Shown here piece after piece: positions 11,880-23,334 of a stretch of 64,000 nt of DNA. This DNA is from Pictodentalium vernedei (taxonomy: Eukaryota; Mollusca; Scaphopoda; Dentaliida; Dentaliidae): NCBI GenBank assembly GCA_031216915.1, contig CM062297.1:533656971-533720970 (forward strand), given 5' to 3'. Numbering within the stretch: the first letter of the stretch is position 1; each line of letters begins with the position of its first letter. The notes below the pieces were generated by a model, which searched no databases, had not been told where the DNA came from, and saw nothing but the letters and a program-made list of their open reading frames with translations. The translations under genes and the position numbers were made by a program.

Positions 11880-12925
11880 AAAAATTTCATATGCAGGTTT
11901 GAGGTCATGTCAAGATGAGAACATCCCCTTTTGATCACGATCTATCAACTGTGACGGCTACCGAAACCCCAAAACTTTTAGCACAGTCTACAGGTCATAT
12001 TTAATATGGAGGGATTTCATTGTAACTTTGTAGGTTGACTCCATATAATGTCTAGATGAGAATGTCCCCTTTTGGTCGTGATCGGTCAGCCGTGATGGCT
12101 ACAAGGGCCCAAAGCCTGAAAACCTTTAGTACAGTCTAGAGGTCATATTTATGAAGGGATTTCTATGTAACTTGGTAGGATGACTCCAGATAATGTCTAG
12201 ATGAGAACATCCCCTTTTGGTCATGATCATTCAGTCGTGATGGGTGCCTGAGCCAAAAACCTGAAAACCTTTAGCACAGTCTACAGGTCGTATTTATGAA
12301 GGGATTTCATTGTAACTTGGTAGGATGACTCCAGATAATGTCTAGATGAGAATGTCCCCTTTTGGTTGTGCTCATGCAGCCGTGATGGTTGCCCGAGCCC
12401 AAAACCCGAAAACCTTTAGCACAGTCTACAGGTCATATTTATGGAGGGATTTCATTGTAACTTGGTAGGTTGACTCCATATAATGTCTAGATGATAATGT
12501 CCTCTTTGGTCACGATTGGTCAAGTTTGATGGCTACAGGGGCCCGAAGCTTGAAAACCTTTAGCACAGACTACAGGTCATATTTATGAAGGGATTTCATT
12601 GTAACTTGGTAGGATGACTCCAGATAATGCCTAGATGAGAACGTTCCCTTTTGATCATGATCGTTCAACCATGACAGCTGCCCGAGTCCAAAACCCAAAA
12701 AACTTTTGCACAGACTACAGGTCGTATGTATGAAGGGATTTCATTGTAACTTTGTAAGATGACTCAGTATAATGTCTAGATGAGGACGCCCCTTTTGGGT
12801 GCGATCTCGGTCAACCATGAAGGCTACACAGACCCAAAGCCCAAAAACCTTTAGCACAGTCTACAGGCTGCATTTATGAAGGGATTTCATTGTAACTTGA
12901 TAGAATGACTCCTTTTGAAATAATT
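11880..12925. repeat. 145-bp tandem array, about 7-8 units
   Basis: The block GGGATTTC recurs at about 12011, 12156, 12301, 12446, 12589, 12735 and 12881, giving spacings of 143-146 bp. Each unit also holds GTCTAGATGAGAA, CCCCTTTTGGTC, AAAACCTTTAGCACAG and a TCTACAGGTC-like block. Units differ by scattered substitutions. No unit encodes a conserved frame. Confidence 0.9.
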
Positions 12926-13204
12926 TCACTGTAATTTGGTAACTTTCGTTGACATACATTAACTGTGAGGTCCACATACATTAACTGTGAAGGCCACATT
13001 AACACACCTCATATTTTTTTTATTGAAAACATAGCATACAGGGAACAGAAATTAACATATTCGCAATTATCACAATTCTTGTCTTATTTCATAATCCTTT
13101 CATAAACATTGAACATTATCCTTTTCATTCTGTCATCCCATACATGTTTTGAAAAGGCAAAGGCTGTTAATAAATGTCCCTTTGCTTGAGATAATCTCAC
13201 AACA

Positions 13205-14560
13205 TATGAGAAAAAAAGCCAAAAACATTTTCTTAATTTACTTATTTTTTCAATACAGAGGTTACGACTTCATTAGAAACTATTTTTAACACATCCTGCT
13301 ATGTGAGCATATCTGGATGTGTTAAAAGTAATTTACGAGAAAAAAGACCAAAACTTGTTCTTAATTTACTCATTTTTTCAATACAGAGGTTACAACTCAT
13401 ATTTGAATGTGTTAAAAGTAACTTATGAGAAAAAGTAAAAAACATTTTCTTGGTTTACTTATTGTTTCAAAACACAGGTTATGACTCTTCATTGGACACT
13501 ACTTTTAACACATCCTGCTATGTGAGCATATCTAGATATGTTAAAAGTAATTTATGAGAAAAAAGTCAAAAAGGTTTTCTTAGTTTACTTTCTCAGTACA
13601 GATGTTACAACTCTTCACAAGAAACTATTTTTAACACATCCAGCTATGTTGGCCTATCTGCATGTGTTAAAAGTAATTTATGAGAAAACAACAAAAGAAA
13701 TTTTCTTAGTTTACTTATTTTTTCAAAACACAGGTTACGACTCTTCATTAGACACTACTTTTAACACATTCATCATGTGAGCATATCTGCATGTGTTACA
13801 AGTAATTTATAAAATAAAAGACAAAACTTTTTCTTAGTTTACTTATTTTTTCAATACAGAGGTTACCGTATTTACTCTATGTATTGGGACACTCTATGAT
13901 TTGGGACACACATTTTTTCCAGAAAACTATATTTTGTTTATGCTCTAAAGTTTGGGACATTCAGGAGATTTGTTTCCAGTTGACCTGTCGCTAGTAGCAG
14001 ACGACACTCATAAAAAAAATTCTTGAGTAACTCAAAATTTTCATTTTTTGCTTCCAAAACATAGCTAATGCACTCGTTCCAATGAGGGATCATAAGCTAT
14101 GTTTTGGAAGCAAAAAATGAAAATATAAAAAAAATTGGACGGCCATTTTCGTATATAGTGATGGAAAACGAATCACACACAACTTTATTCAGCATCAAAT
14201 CAAGACCAGGCTGTGTTCTTTCCCCATTTTCTAAGAATTGGGACACCTGTAAAAATAATTATTTTTAGCTGTCCCAATACATAGAGTAAATACGGTACTC
14301 TTCTTCATCAGAATATACTTTTAATACATTCAGCTATGTGAGCATAGTTGGATCATGGATGTGTTAAAAGTAGTTTATGAGTAAAAAGCCCAAAACTTTT
14401 TCTTAGTTTACTTATTTTTCCAATACAAAGGTTATGATTCTTTATTAGACACTAACACATCCAGCTATGTGAGCATATCTGATATGTTAAAAGTAATTTC
14501 TAATGAAGAATCATAACCTCTGTGTTGAAAAAATTAGTAAACTAAGAAATTTGTTTTGTC
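13205..14560. repeat. About 128-bp tandem array with TTTTAACACATCC units
   Basis: Units contain a GGTTAYGACTCTTCATTAGA-like block, TTTTAACACATCC, GCTATGTGAGCATATCTG, a TGTTAAAAGTAATTTATGAG-like block and TTAGTTTACTTATTTTTTC. Unit starts lie near 13259, 13387, 13478, 13602 and 13733, with one short unit. The array is interrupted by the MITE at 13866-14295 and ends with a unit in inverted orientation near 14480-14550. Confidence 0.8.
13866..14295. mobile_element. 430-bp TA-flanked MITE with perfect 26-bp TIRs
   Basis: It begins CCGTATTTACTCTATGTATT and ends with the reverse complement. It is flanked by TA on both sides (13864-13865 and 14296-14297), as for Tc1/mariner or pogo-like elements. 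Its core (about 14035-14125) is a palindrome with CATTTTTTGCTTCCAAAACA and its complement, similar to the core of the TTAA MITE family in this window. Confidence 0.85.
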
Positions 14561-14729
14561 TTTTTCTCAGATATTGTGGGGGCAGTTTGGACATTATTTA
14601 TTTCAAACATAGGGTTAATATGCATTTATTAACAGGCTTTGCCTTTTCAAAACATATATGGGAATGACACAAAACTGGCTTGTGGGCTTGATGCAGGAGC
14701 AAAAATGTGTCTACTCTTTGTAAAAGTGA

Positions 14730-16195
14730 AATAGATCATGTGGTATTTGTCAAACATTCATTTTCAAAGCAAATTAAATGCCCCACATATTTTTGCATGG
14801 GGTTGTTTGCAGGGCTGTTCAGCCACAGCCTCACAGAGAAGCAGGATTGTATTAGGATATGTTCCAGAGATGGTTTATAGTAATGAATAAACTCCTCATA
14901 CAATGTGGTACACCAAATAGTATACTGCTTAAAAGAAAATAACCAGTGATTTACATATAATTGTCAAACCAAAAACCATCTTGCAAAGCTTTAGTACACA
15001 TTTCACCTGTTATTTCCACTCTTGAATTTATAGAAGATGGAATGAAAATGTTGTAATCTATTGGAAATTTGTACAGACAGCCATAAAACCCCCTTTTTAA
15101 CTTGTTACTTACACTTATGACATTTAATCCATTCTATCTCCTTTTTGTTTTTTAAACAAAAATGCAGAAATATATACATGAACTCCCAATAACTGTTAAT
15201 ACAAAATTTGAATAGTATTCGTAAATAAATATAACTATATAATTGTGTAACTGTGCTTCACTCAGAAATGAAATATGTTCACCAAAGCATACATGGCACC
15301 TGTGTAAGGAGCATCCCTCCAAGTTGTGGTATAAGGCATGATTGTGCTGCTCTCTAGCATCTTTTAAGTTTTATGAACTGCTCAAGGATATGACTATGTC
15401 ACAGAATAAGCTATTATATAGCTAACAAACAAATTTAACACCACAGAGCAATAATTGGTAGTCCTGCACGTTGGTGACTGGAGGGGGTAGCAGGGATAGC
15501 ACACAAATTGTTATGTAGAATTACTCAGTTGAGTGGGTCTCCAGTAAATAAAATACCAATGAGGAGAACTTTTAGCTGAAAATCTTTCACATTTCAGAAA
15601 ATAATTTAAATAGAGCTTCCTATCACCTGGTCCTTGAACCTCTGGATTATACCCCGTGGTCCTTTGGGCTAGAGGCCAGAAGCACCCTCTGTGCCTGTTA
15701 GTTGAAAGTTGCAAATGACAGGATGCACCAACCTTTCTCCAGCCTACTGGCATGTTTGTTAGAGCACAGGTATATGCACTGAAGGGCTGCAAATGCTTCT
15801 TCAGTATTTCTTTGAAAATCGCAGGTATTCAGTTGTGGAAATACTTGTGTTTGTTCCTCCAAGAATATATATCTACTGGTGCCCCATACATTGACCACAC
15901 ATGCAATGGCATGACTGTGTTTTAAACATAAACTTCCTCTTCATCAGTGATGATGTGCACACCTAATTGTTTAGGCACTGAACAAACATTTGACCAAGTT
16001 CCACCATTCTTTTATCTCATTTACCTTACAAGTAGAATAACAGTATGTAGATATGAGATCAAGGTTTCTATAATTCTCTAGCTGTTCAATGAAACCTGTA
16101 AAGGTTGGCTGTTACATTCTCACTTTGCAGGAATTAACTTACCTTTTATTCACCTGTTTATGTAATCAGTCTTACCATCCGTCTGTCCATCCATT
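14730..16195. other. Intron sequence without recognised features
   Basis: No protein similarity, tandem repeat or terminal repeat was recognised in this stretch of the intron between the S2 and S3-S4 exons. Confidence 0.5.
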
Positions 16196-16199
16196 AACA

Positions 16200-17200
16200 T
16201 TTTTATACCCCCCCCCCCCCCCCCCACAATGAGTTGGGGGGTGGGGGGAGGGGGGTGTATACGGGAATCACTTTGTCCATCCATCTGTCCATCCATCCTG
16301 CCATCCATCTGTCCGTGCATCCATCCATTTGTTCATCCATCCATCTGTCCATAGACATAATTTTGTCTGAAGATTTTTTCAGATGTTTATAGAACAATCT
16401 GCTCAAAACTTGGTATAAATGTTCAGCACCATGAGAACCTGTGCACCTGCAATTATAGTTCCAGTCAGATTATTTTTGCCAGAATTATGCCCCTTTTCGA
16501 CTTGACAAAGCAGGCCAGGAATTTTGTCCGGAAATTTTCTCAGATGGTTATGGGTCGATTCCTGTGATACTTGGTATGGATGTTTACTGCCTTGGGAACC
16601 TGTGCACCTGTGATTATTGTTTTGATCAAGCTTTTTTTTTTGCTAGAGTTATTCCCCTTTTTGTCTTAGATTGTCTGACTTTTGTCCGGATATTTTCTCA
16701 GACGTTTACTGGTCGATTCCTTCGAAACATGGTTCGGATGTTCACTACCATGTGATCCTGTGCACCTGCGATTATAGTTTTGATTGGACTTTTCTTGCCA
16801 GAGTTATGCCCCTATTCATCTTAGGATGCCTGAATTCCCAAGAATTTTGTCCGGAGATTTTCTCAGATGTTTATGAGTTGATTCATTTGAAACTTGGTAT
16901 GGATGTTCACTACCATGGGAACCTGTGCACCTGTGATTATAGTTTTGATTGGATTTTTTTTACCAGACTTATGCCCCTTTTCATCTTAGAATGCCTGAAT
17001 TTTGTCTGGAGATTTTCTCAGATGTTTATAGGTCAATTCCTTTGAAACTTGGTATGGATGTTCACTACTGTGCACCTGATATTATAGTTTCAATCAGACT
17101 TTTTTGCCAGAGTTGTGTCCCTTTTCATGTTAGAATCATTTTGGCAGTGCAGGCGGCAGTGGTATGGACAGGGCTATCTGGGACAGTCACACCTCTAGTT
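16200..17200. repeat. Poly-C/poly-G head followed by about 160-bp tandem repeats
   Basis: A run of about 20 C starting near 16207 is followed by G6-T-G6-A-G6 and GTGTATAC, then CCATCCATCTGTCC-type short repeats (16275-16350). Five copies of a unit of about 160 bp follow; each contains a TTTTCTCAGATGTTTAT-like block, CTTGGTATGGATGTTCAC and GGGAACCTGTGCACCTG-like sequence. Open frames here are only a by-product of the repeat. Related heads occur at 20640, 41268, 55835 and 60790. Confidence 0.85.
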
Positions 17201-18670
17201 GGTTTCTGACCGATAACTCCAGTTTGGATTATTTGAGCTCAACCGAAGTTGGTATGTGTATTACTTAGCTAATAATACATGCCAAGTTCGAATATGGGTT
17301 CTGTCTAATTATTTTTACATGAGTTACAGCCCTTTTTTTTACAGAGAATTCAACTGTCTATTAACATTTTTTTGTATTTTGCGGTAGTACAATTCAAAAT
17401 GGCTAATGGGCATATTTAGCCATGCCTGGCAGTGCTCTTGTTGTATATGAGTATATGGAAGTATGTTGTGCTAATTGTTATGAATGGGTCATTAAAGTAA
17501 CTCAAAATCACATATTCCTCTGTTAGTGGGAATTGTGTCTGGCTCTTGTCCCTCAAATGTTCCAAGAAGTTCAGTAGAACAGTTTTTGTACTTGAACATT
17601 TAAAAAAGATGTAATACTGTCTGTCCCCCTTGCATTACTGCAAAAAGTACATAATTCTGTTTCAGAGAATTTACATTTAAAAATATTTACTTAGAATTAG
17701 GGTGTAAAATCCTGTGAAGGATTTTAAATTGTTATCTGTGGACAAGAATGAGCTTCTATGCACAACATTCAAGTCAATAGGCTGAAGGTTTGTATTTAGA
17801 ATCTCATTCCATTTAGTTTGAGAATTCGAGGATGACATAGTTCACAATTGTAGAAATTTATAATAGAAAGTTTGACATACTGTTAGGGTGCACATTAACA
17901 CATCAGTGTTTTGGTCTTAGAATATCTTCTTATGGTCTTTTACCACAAATTTCCAGTCTACGGTAAACTGTAAATGGGGTCTTAATATTGTATTTTAAAA
18001 GTCAAGAAAGGGCAGGAAACTCTTGTGTTCACACAATAAATCATAAATGAAACATATGCCCCTTTCTCACCAAATTTGATAAAAAAAAAAACTGTTTTTT
18101 ATTAATTTTGATATGATCACTGTAGAAAAGCATTTCTCCAAATACCTTGATTGATGTTGTGATGTTTTTATTATCCAAAGGTGACCAGGCAATCAAGATC
18201 ATTCAAAATAAGGGTTTCCATGGTGCCAGTATAAGTATATTAAGATCCAAGAGTTTTTTTTCACCCATATTAATTTTAAAGCATAACTAAACATTTGGAT
18301 GTGAGCAAGTGTGAGGGAATTTAATCCCTTTGTTTTATACTGAGTCAATTATTATTCCCCTCTTTATTTTTTTCATTTTATTATTCCCCTCTTTATTTTT
18401 TTCATTTTTACAAGATCACAAGAAATGATAAAATTTTGTTTGAATTTCATTGAATATATTATATCTTATTTGACAAATCTCCCCAAACTCTATAAAACAA
18501 GACATAACAGCTTATGTATCCAGTTACTATATGCACACTGGGTAAACTCATCATTGGTTAGTAGACTATTGTCAAACTACCTAACTACCTGTCAACAAAA
18601 ATCTAAGGGAATATAATATGCTGGAATCCTGAAACATGAAATGAATTGTGTATTTTTTTCTGGGCCTGCA
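17201..18670. other. Intron sequence; only a small local duplication
   Basis: A 28-bp unit (ATTATTCCCCTCTTTATTTT and the next 8 bases) is duplicated at about 18350-18412. Nothing else was recognised. Confidence 0.5.
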
Positions 18671-18914
18671 TTAACCCTTTACCTAACACGAAATGCAGAC
18701 GATACTTGTAAACAAAAGTCTTGATTAACTAATTTTTTTCATTTATTGCATCAAAAACACAGCTTATGACCCCTCATTGGAATGAGCTCATTGCAATGAG
18801 GATTCATAAGGTATGTTTTTGAGACAAAAAAATGAAAAAATAATGAAAATTGAACGGTGATTTTTGTGAAATGCGCCTGCCGGTTTTGACCGTTACGTTA
18901 GGTAAAGGGGTAAA
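18671..18914. mobile_element. TTAA palindromic MITE
   Basis: TTAA plus CCCTTTACCTAACACGAAAT at the left, a central palindrome (CCTCATTGGAATGAGCTCAT), and GTTACGTTAGGTAAAGGGG at the right with the final TTAA mutated. TTAA-CCCTTT termini resemble piggyBac-type elements. Confidence 0.8.
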
Positions 18915-19057
18915 GGATCTGAGCCTCCTTAAAACATGTGACAATCATTCCTAATTGTGGAAAATTATCGAAAATAACTGCCTATTGGGTTTGAGAGAAA
19001 TAACGCCAAAGCTGTATGTTATATTTATAGAGTAATGATATCTCTTATGTTTTTCAG

Positions 19058-19242
19058 GTTGTTGCCAAAGGTTTGTTTGTTGGAAAGCATGCATATTTTA
19101 AAAGTGGATGGAATGTTATGGATGGTTTTCTTGTTGTTATATCATTAATAGACATTCTAATTACTATTAGTGCATCAAGTAGTCCAAGAATATTTGGAAT
19201 TCTTCGAGTTTTCCGTTTACTCAGGACCTTAAGACCTCTTAG
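19058..19242 (+). CDS. Cav3: T-type calcium channel exon: IIIS3 and voltage sensor IIIS4
   Basis: The exon has 61 codons plus two bases (acceptor TTATGTTTTTCAG, donor GTATGT). It begins VVAKGLFVGKHAYFKSGWNV, followed by S3 (MDGFLVVISLIDILITI) and S4. In S4 arginines recur every third residue (ILRVFRLLRTLRPLR), the gating charges of a voltage sensor. The last arginine is split: AG at 19241-19242 plus G at 20034. The GWNVxDGxLVxIS signature and the short S3-S4 loop match Cav3 domain III rather than high-voltage-activated channels. The loop residues SASSSPRI are where species differ. Confidence 0.96.
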
Positions 19243-20033
19243 GTATGTAGAAAAGTTTTGTTTAGATTCTTATATCAGTATTCATTATACAGCTAGATGA
19301 AAAGGCCAAATAAAAGCGTACAAATAAGGTCAGGTGACTATCAAATAATGACCAGTATTCAAGTTTCCATTGATTCTTGTTGATGACAAGTTATATTAGC
19401 ATTTTTTACATAAGATTGAGATTTGCATATAAATTACTTCAGATCTTGAATACATTTTTGGCATCTCATATTGGAGGTATTCATTTCTAGCTGAAGAGAA
19501 AGGAAAACTGAAAACCTGATCACTTTTAAATGTCAGATGCTTTAAATTTTATGTTTATCTCTAACAAGTTGCAGCTGCTAGTATTTATGGGCTATTTATC
19601 AAATAACTGGAAAAAAAGTTTGGTTCTTTCCAAACTTTTTTTATGATTCTCATTGGAATTTGTTCACTGGGTTACAAGATTAGACATTTGTATAATCTTA
19701 TTTCAAATAATGCAAACAAAAAATTGCATTAGTCTGTTTGGTGTGAATAACATAATTAGGGGACACTGAACCCATTGTGCAAACCCTGGTTCAGCCCAAT
19801 GAGAGAAAACATTTAAAATTTTGACACTCAAAGATACGATTTTGCCTGGAGGATGCATCTTTGCATCTTTGGCTGTCAAATTACAAACTTTTGTAAATTT
19901 TAAAGCTGTAATTCACCAATTTTCCAAATACAAACTGCAATGGGAATATAGTGGATTTATATTTATTTACAAACTCACGCCATATTAGCAATAAAAAAAA
20001 AACATTCATTGTTGTTTTTTGTATTCATTCTAG
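19243..20033 (+). other. Channel intron
   Basis: Bounded by GTATGT and ATTCATTCTAG. No repeat or second gene was recognised inside. Confidence 0.8.
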
Positions 20034-20160
20034 GGTGATAAGTAGAGCTCCAGGCTTAAAGTTGGTTGTACAGACACTTTTATCATCTCTTCGACCAATT
20101 GGTAACATTGTCCTCATCTGTTGTACATTTTTCATCATCTTTGGCATTCTTGGTGTACAG
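20034..20160 (+). CDS. Cav3: T-type calcium channel exon: IIIS4-S5 linker and IIIS5
   Basis: This 127-nt exon gives the last base of the split arginine codon and then 42 codons beginning [20 protein letters not shown], followed by [22 protein letters not shown]. The first half is the amphipathic S4-S5 linker that couples the voltage sensor to the gate; the second is pore-lining S5. The sequence is close to vertebrate Cav3 across its whole length. The donor is GTAAGC, phase 0, and the next exon begins LFKG, giving the conserved GVQLFKG junction. Confidence 0.97.
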
Positions 20161-20639
20161 GTAAGCATGAAAATCAGTGTTTTTATATAAATATTCAGGA
20201 ATAAAATCATTTAATTCCAAATGAAATAATTCTGATTTTAATAATTTTTTGTCTTATGAATAGGAGCACTAATGAGCAGTCAGTCATGAGGATGTCCAGA
20301 AAAAAGCTTTTAGGTCCTTAAGCACACAAGTTTTTGCAGAGGCTATGATAACATGAAATGTTTTTCAGTGTAATCTTCACTGCATATTGACAACAAGACT
20401 TGGCTGGAGAGACAAGCTGTGAATGTTTTGTAATAGATATACCACCGTTATTGTGGTGTATGGTGAAATAATTGTACAGTTTTTTAGTTGCGCTTTGAAT
20501 TGGACAAGGCCAAAACATACCATAGGAGAACATAGCAATAAGTATTCCAACATTAATTTTACTCCTTTTCCGTTGCTTATTACTATGGCAAGTTGATTTC
20601 AGTTGATTTACTTTTGAAATGATGAAGATCTGAGAATGC

Positions 20640-21190
20640 CACAGCTTATGCTCCCCCCCCCCCCCCCAAAAAAAAAAAAAAATTTCAGAGGAGCATATAG
20701 TCGCTGCCCTGTCCATCCCAAACAAGTGCTTTTCAGATGATAAACTCTAGTTTGCTTTGATGTATGACCTTATAATTTTTCAAAGTTACTACCTACTTTG
20801 AAATGCAGGTTAAGTTCGATTTTCACCATAATTGCATTTACCATTCCAGAGCTCAGAACATGGTAGAATAAATGGTTTCTGGATGATATCTCTCATTTAC
20901 TTTGATGTACAACCTTATAATTTTGTAACATTACTATGTACCATGAAATGCAGGTCACGTTTGATTTTCACTGTTATGCATTTTACTGTTCCAGAGTTAT
21001 GCCCCTTGAAAAGTTGCAAAATGGTAAAATCAATGGTTTCCAGATGATAACTCCAGTTCTCTTTGATGTATGACTTATATAATTTTTGCAACATTACTAC
21101 CTACCATGAAATGTAGGTCATATTGATTTTCACCATTATGGCATTTACTGTTCCAGAGTTATGCCCCTTGACATATGGCAAAATGGTAAG
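20640..21190. repeat. Poly-C head with three about 150-bp tandem units
   Basis: A run of C (about 20652-20667) and A is followed by GAGGAGCATATAGTCGCTGC. Three units starting near 20733, 20880 and 21041 share CAGATGATAACTC-like, TTTGATGTATGACCTTATAA-like and CCATGAAATGCAGGTCA-like blocks. It belongs to the same general class as 16200-17200. Confidence 0.75.
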
Positions 21191-21476
21191 GTGATAAAAC
21201 ATTTCTTATGTTATCTTATTAAATGCCCAGGGCATGTATAATCAAACCTGTTTATACATTCACCCTAATTGATCAGTTACCTGTCTTCAAGTGACCGTTT
21301 AATCGCCTCCCCAAGGAGCATTTAATACAGGTTTACTGTGTACTGTTACCCTTGTCCTTCCACACATTTTTGTATTTTTTTAATATGGCTAAAACCATTT
21401 CACAGTTCTGCATTTGAAAAAATCGGTATGTTGTTTTCATCAGTTTGCATTTCAGGGAGAACCTGTTGGCTGTGCC

Positions 21477-21848
21477 GGGAGCATGGTGGCTCAGTGGTAG
21501 ACTGATGGACTTCTATGCTAGAGGTCCCGAGTTCGATCCCCATCTGGGATGACCCGCATTGTTTCCTTGGGCAAGGCACTTTATCCCGGTTGCCTACATG
21601 GGGGCATGATGATGCCGTGTACTAAGGCGTAATGCACGTCAATGGTGCACATGTCTTCAACCGCTGTAACCCTGCTTGAGCTGAGCTTGAACAGAGTTAG
21701 AATGTTGAGGAGCTGACAGTTGCTCGTTGATGCTCGATGGTTCTCGTCTGGTACTCTGGCTTCCTCAACCCGTAAAACTGTCACGGTCACGATTAGCCAT
21801 TGTGCATAAATATGTGACCTTAAACACCAATAAATAAATAATAAAATA
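21477..21848 (+). mobile_element. Complete tRNA-headed SINE with 13-bp target duplication
   Basis: It is flanked by TGTTGGCTGTGCC at 21464-21476 and 21849-21861. The head has pol III A-box and B-box sequences (GTGGCTCAGTGG, GAGTTCGATCC). The body contains TTGGGCAAGGCACTTTAT, GCCGTGTACTAAGG and AATGGTGCACATGTCTTCAA. The tail is AATAAATAAATAATAAA. It is non-coding and depends on a LINE for movement. Body fragments recur at 3262, 35128, 50941, 54424, 57705 and 63098, and under a different head at 45914. Confidence 0.92.
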
Positions 21849-22240
21849 TGTTGGCTGTGCCAACTTTTTACTTGCATTGCTAATACTGTACAATGGATAC
21901 AACATAATTTTCTTGGATACTTTGAAAATGAGGTCAGTATTGACAAGATTGACTTCAGTTTAGTTACTTTTGGAATGATGAAGATTTCACAGCTTTTACA
22001 GCTGGATTCAGTATAATGGATACATGATTTTCTTGTGTATTTTTTAAATGAGGTCAGTATTGGCAATAGTGCATTGTGCATACTTATCTGGACGCTGTAA
22101 TCAACAGTAATGGAAAGAATAAGTTCTTGTGTAGAGCTAGAAGTGACATTTGGCTGACCAACAATGGCAATATGCTGAGTATTTGGTGATGTTATTTGTG
22201 CTGAGGGTCAAGTTTTTTTTTAAGTGAATCCATGGTAACC

Positions 22241-22444
22241 ATATTTTTATACTGTACCAATGACCCAGACTTAGCTGGTGCTAACTCTAACAAAACCAGG
22301 GCCAAACACAAATTTTGCCCCCCAATCCCCAAAATTTGCATCCAAAACAAAAAGAAATCATGTCCTAAAGGACCTCCATACTACGCCCCCACTGCGCATG
22401 CGCAGTGTCACGGACATCCCGAAATTGGCGCCAATTATCATTCT
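22241..22444 (+). repeat. Left inverted terminal repeat of DIRS copy C
   Basis: Begins ATATTTTTATACTGTACCAA and reads into CTGGTGCTAACTCTAAC. It is the reverse complement of 29152-29341. It contains two exact palindromes: ACTGCGCATGCGCAGT (22391-22406) and AATTGGCGCCAATT (22423-22436). Confidence 0.93.
22391..22406. promoter_or_regulatory. NRF1-like palindrome in the DIRS terminal repeat
   Basis: The 16-bp palindrome ACTGCGCATGCGCAGT contains the full GCGCATGCGC core bound by NRF1-family factors in animals. The right repeat has a one-base variant (GCGCATGTGC, 29193-29208) and copy B a damaged one (GCACATGCGC). It is a plausible promoter element for the retrotransposon; function is inferred. 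Confidence 0.5.
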
Positions 22445-23334
22445 CTGTTTGGCCCTTCATCAGTCAACATCTCACTGATCTTTGTGCTTGTAAATCTCAG
22501 TTTAAAGGATGCCAGACACGTAATTTTTGGAGAAATGGTGATTCTAAGGAGGATATAGAAGGAGGAGAGGAAAAAGAAGTGACAAAAAATAATCAGGGCT
22601 GTACTTAAAATTTTTTGATGAAATTATGTTAAGTTGCCTATTTTCGAGGCATGGGCCTCTTGTTGTCATTCTTGCTAAATGTTGCACTGCTTATTCAGTG
22701 TTTCCTCTCCCCTAGCCTTCTAAAGTCCCCCCTTGCAATTCTCCCATGCTTTTGGCATATTTTTGAGAAAGTTCATTTCTAAAATTTTCCTGGGAGAGTT
22801 GCTTGGATACAGAATGTTTTCTGTTATTTTCCCCATAGTTACGTTTTCACCCATGGGTGTATAAACGTTGTGTTCTGCATCTTCCATCTGATGTTCTGCA
22901 GATTCTCCCCATGGGAGTCTCTGTTTTGCATCAGATAGAGTGTAATTTTGATGACTGATTCCGGGCCAGTTTTGTCAGTGCCTGGAGTCATGTTTTCTGG
23001 TGTTTTACACTGTTTGTTTACATTGGCAACAGCCTTTTTTGAGGGGGGCTGTTTGCCTTTGGTGTAGTTTATCTCACTATAAGATACATTTATATTATCC
23101 GTAAGTGTCTCATTAATTATTTAATATAAATTTAAAATTTTTGACCACACTTTGCCATCGGATCCATCGGGGCTCAACGTTACTTTTCCGCAACTTGGGC
23201 TTCGCTGAAAAAATATTTTTTCAAAATTATTTTGATTTGCAATTGTTTTTTCATTTATTCATGGATCATGTTATTATGTATCTTTGTGTCAGGGGTTTGT
23301 GCGAGTAACTAGGACTTGTTGTTGACTTTTCACA

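Larger units (their letters stand above)
11692..14725. mobile_element. TIR-bounded non-autonomous element carrying two tandem arrays
   Basis: The left end at about 11692-11740 (CAAAGAGTAGACCCATTTTT, CTCCTGTATCAAGCCC, ACAAGCCA) is the reverse complement of 14672-14722 (TGGCTTGTGGGCTTGATGC onward). A second inner inverted pair is 13137-13180 and 14626-14668. Between them lie an array of 145-bp units, a spacer block and an array of about 128-bp units. No transposase is visible. A shorter relative lies at 59780-60745. The superfamily is not assigned. Confidence 0.65.

Noticed and set aside
16671-17045. Open frame of 124 codons with repeated DVHYH/FSDVY segments
   Set aside because: It runs through 160-bp tandem DNA units; the protein repeats are a by-product and resemble no known protein.
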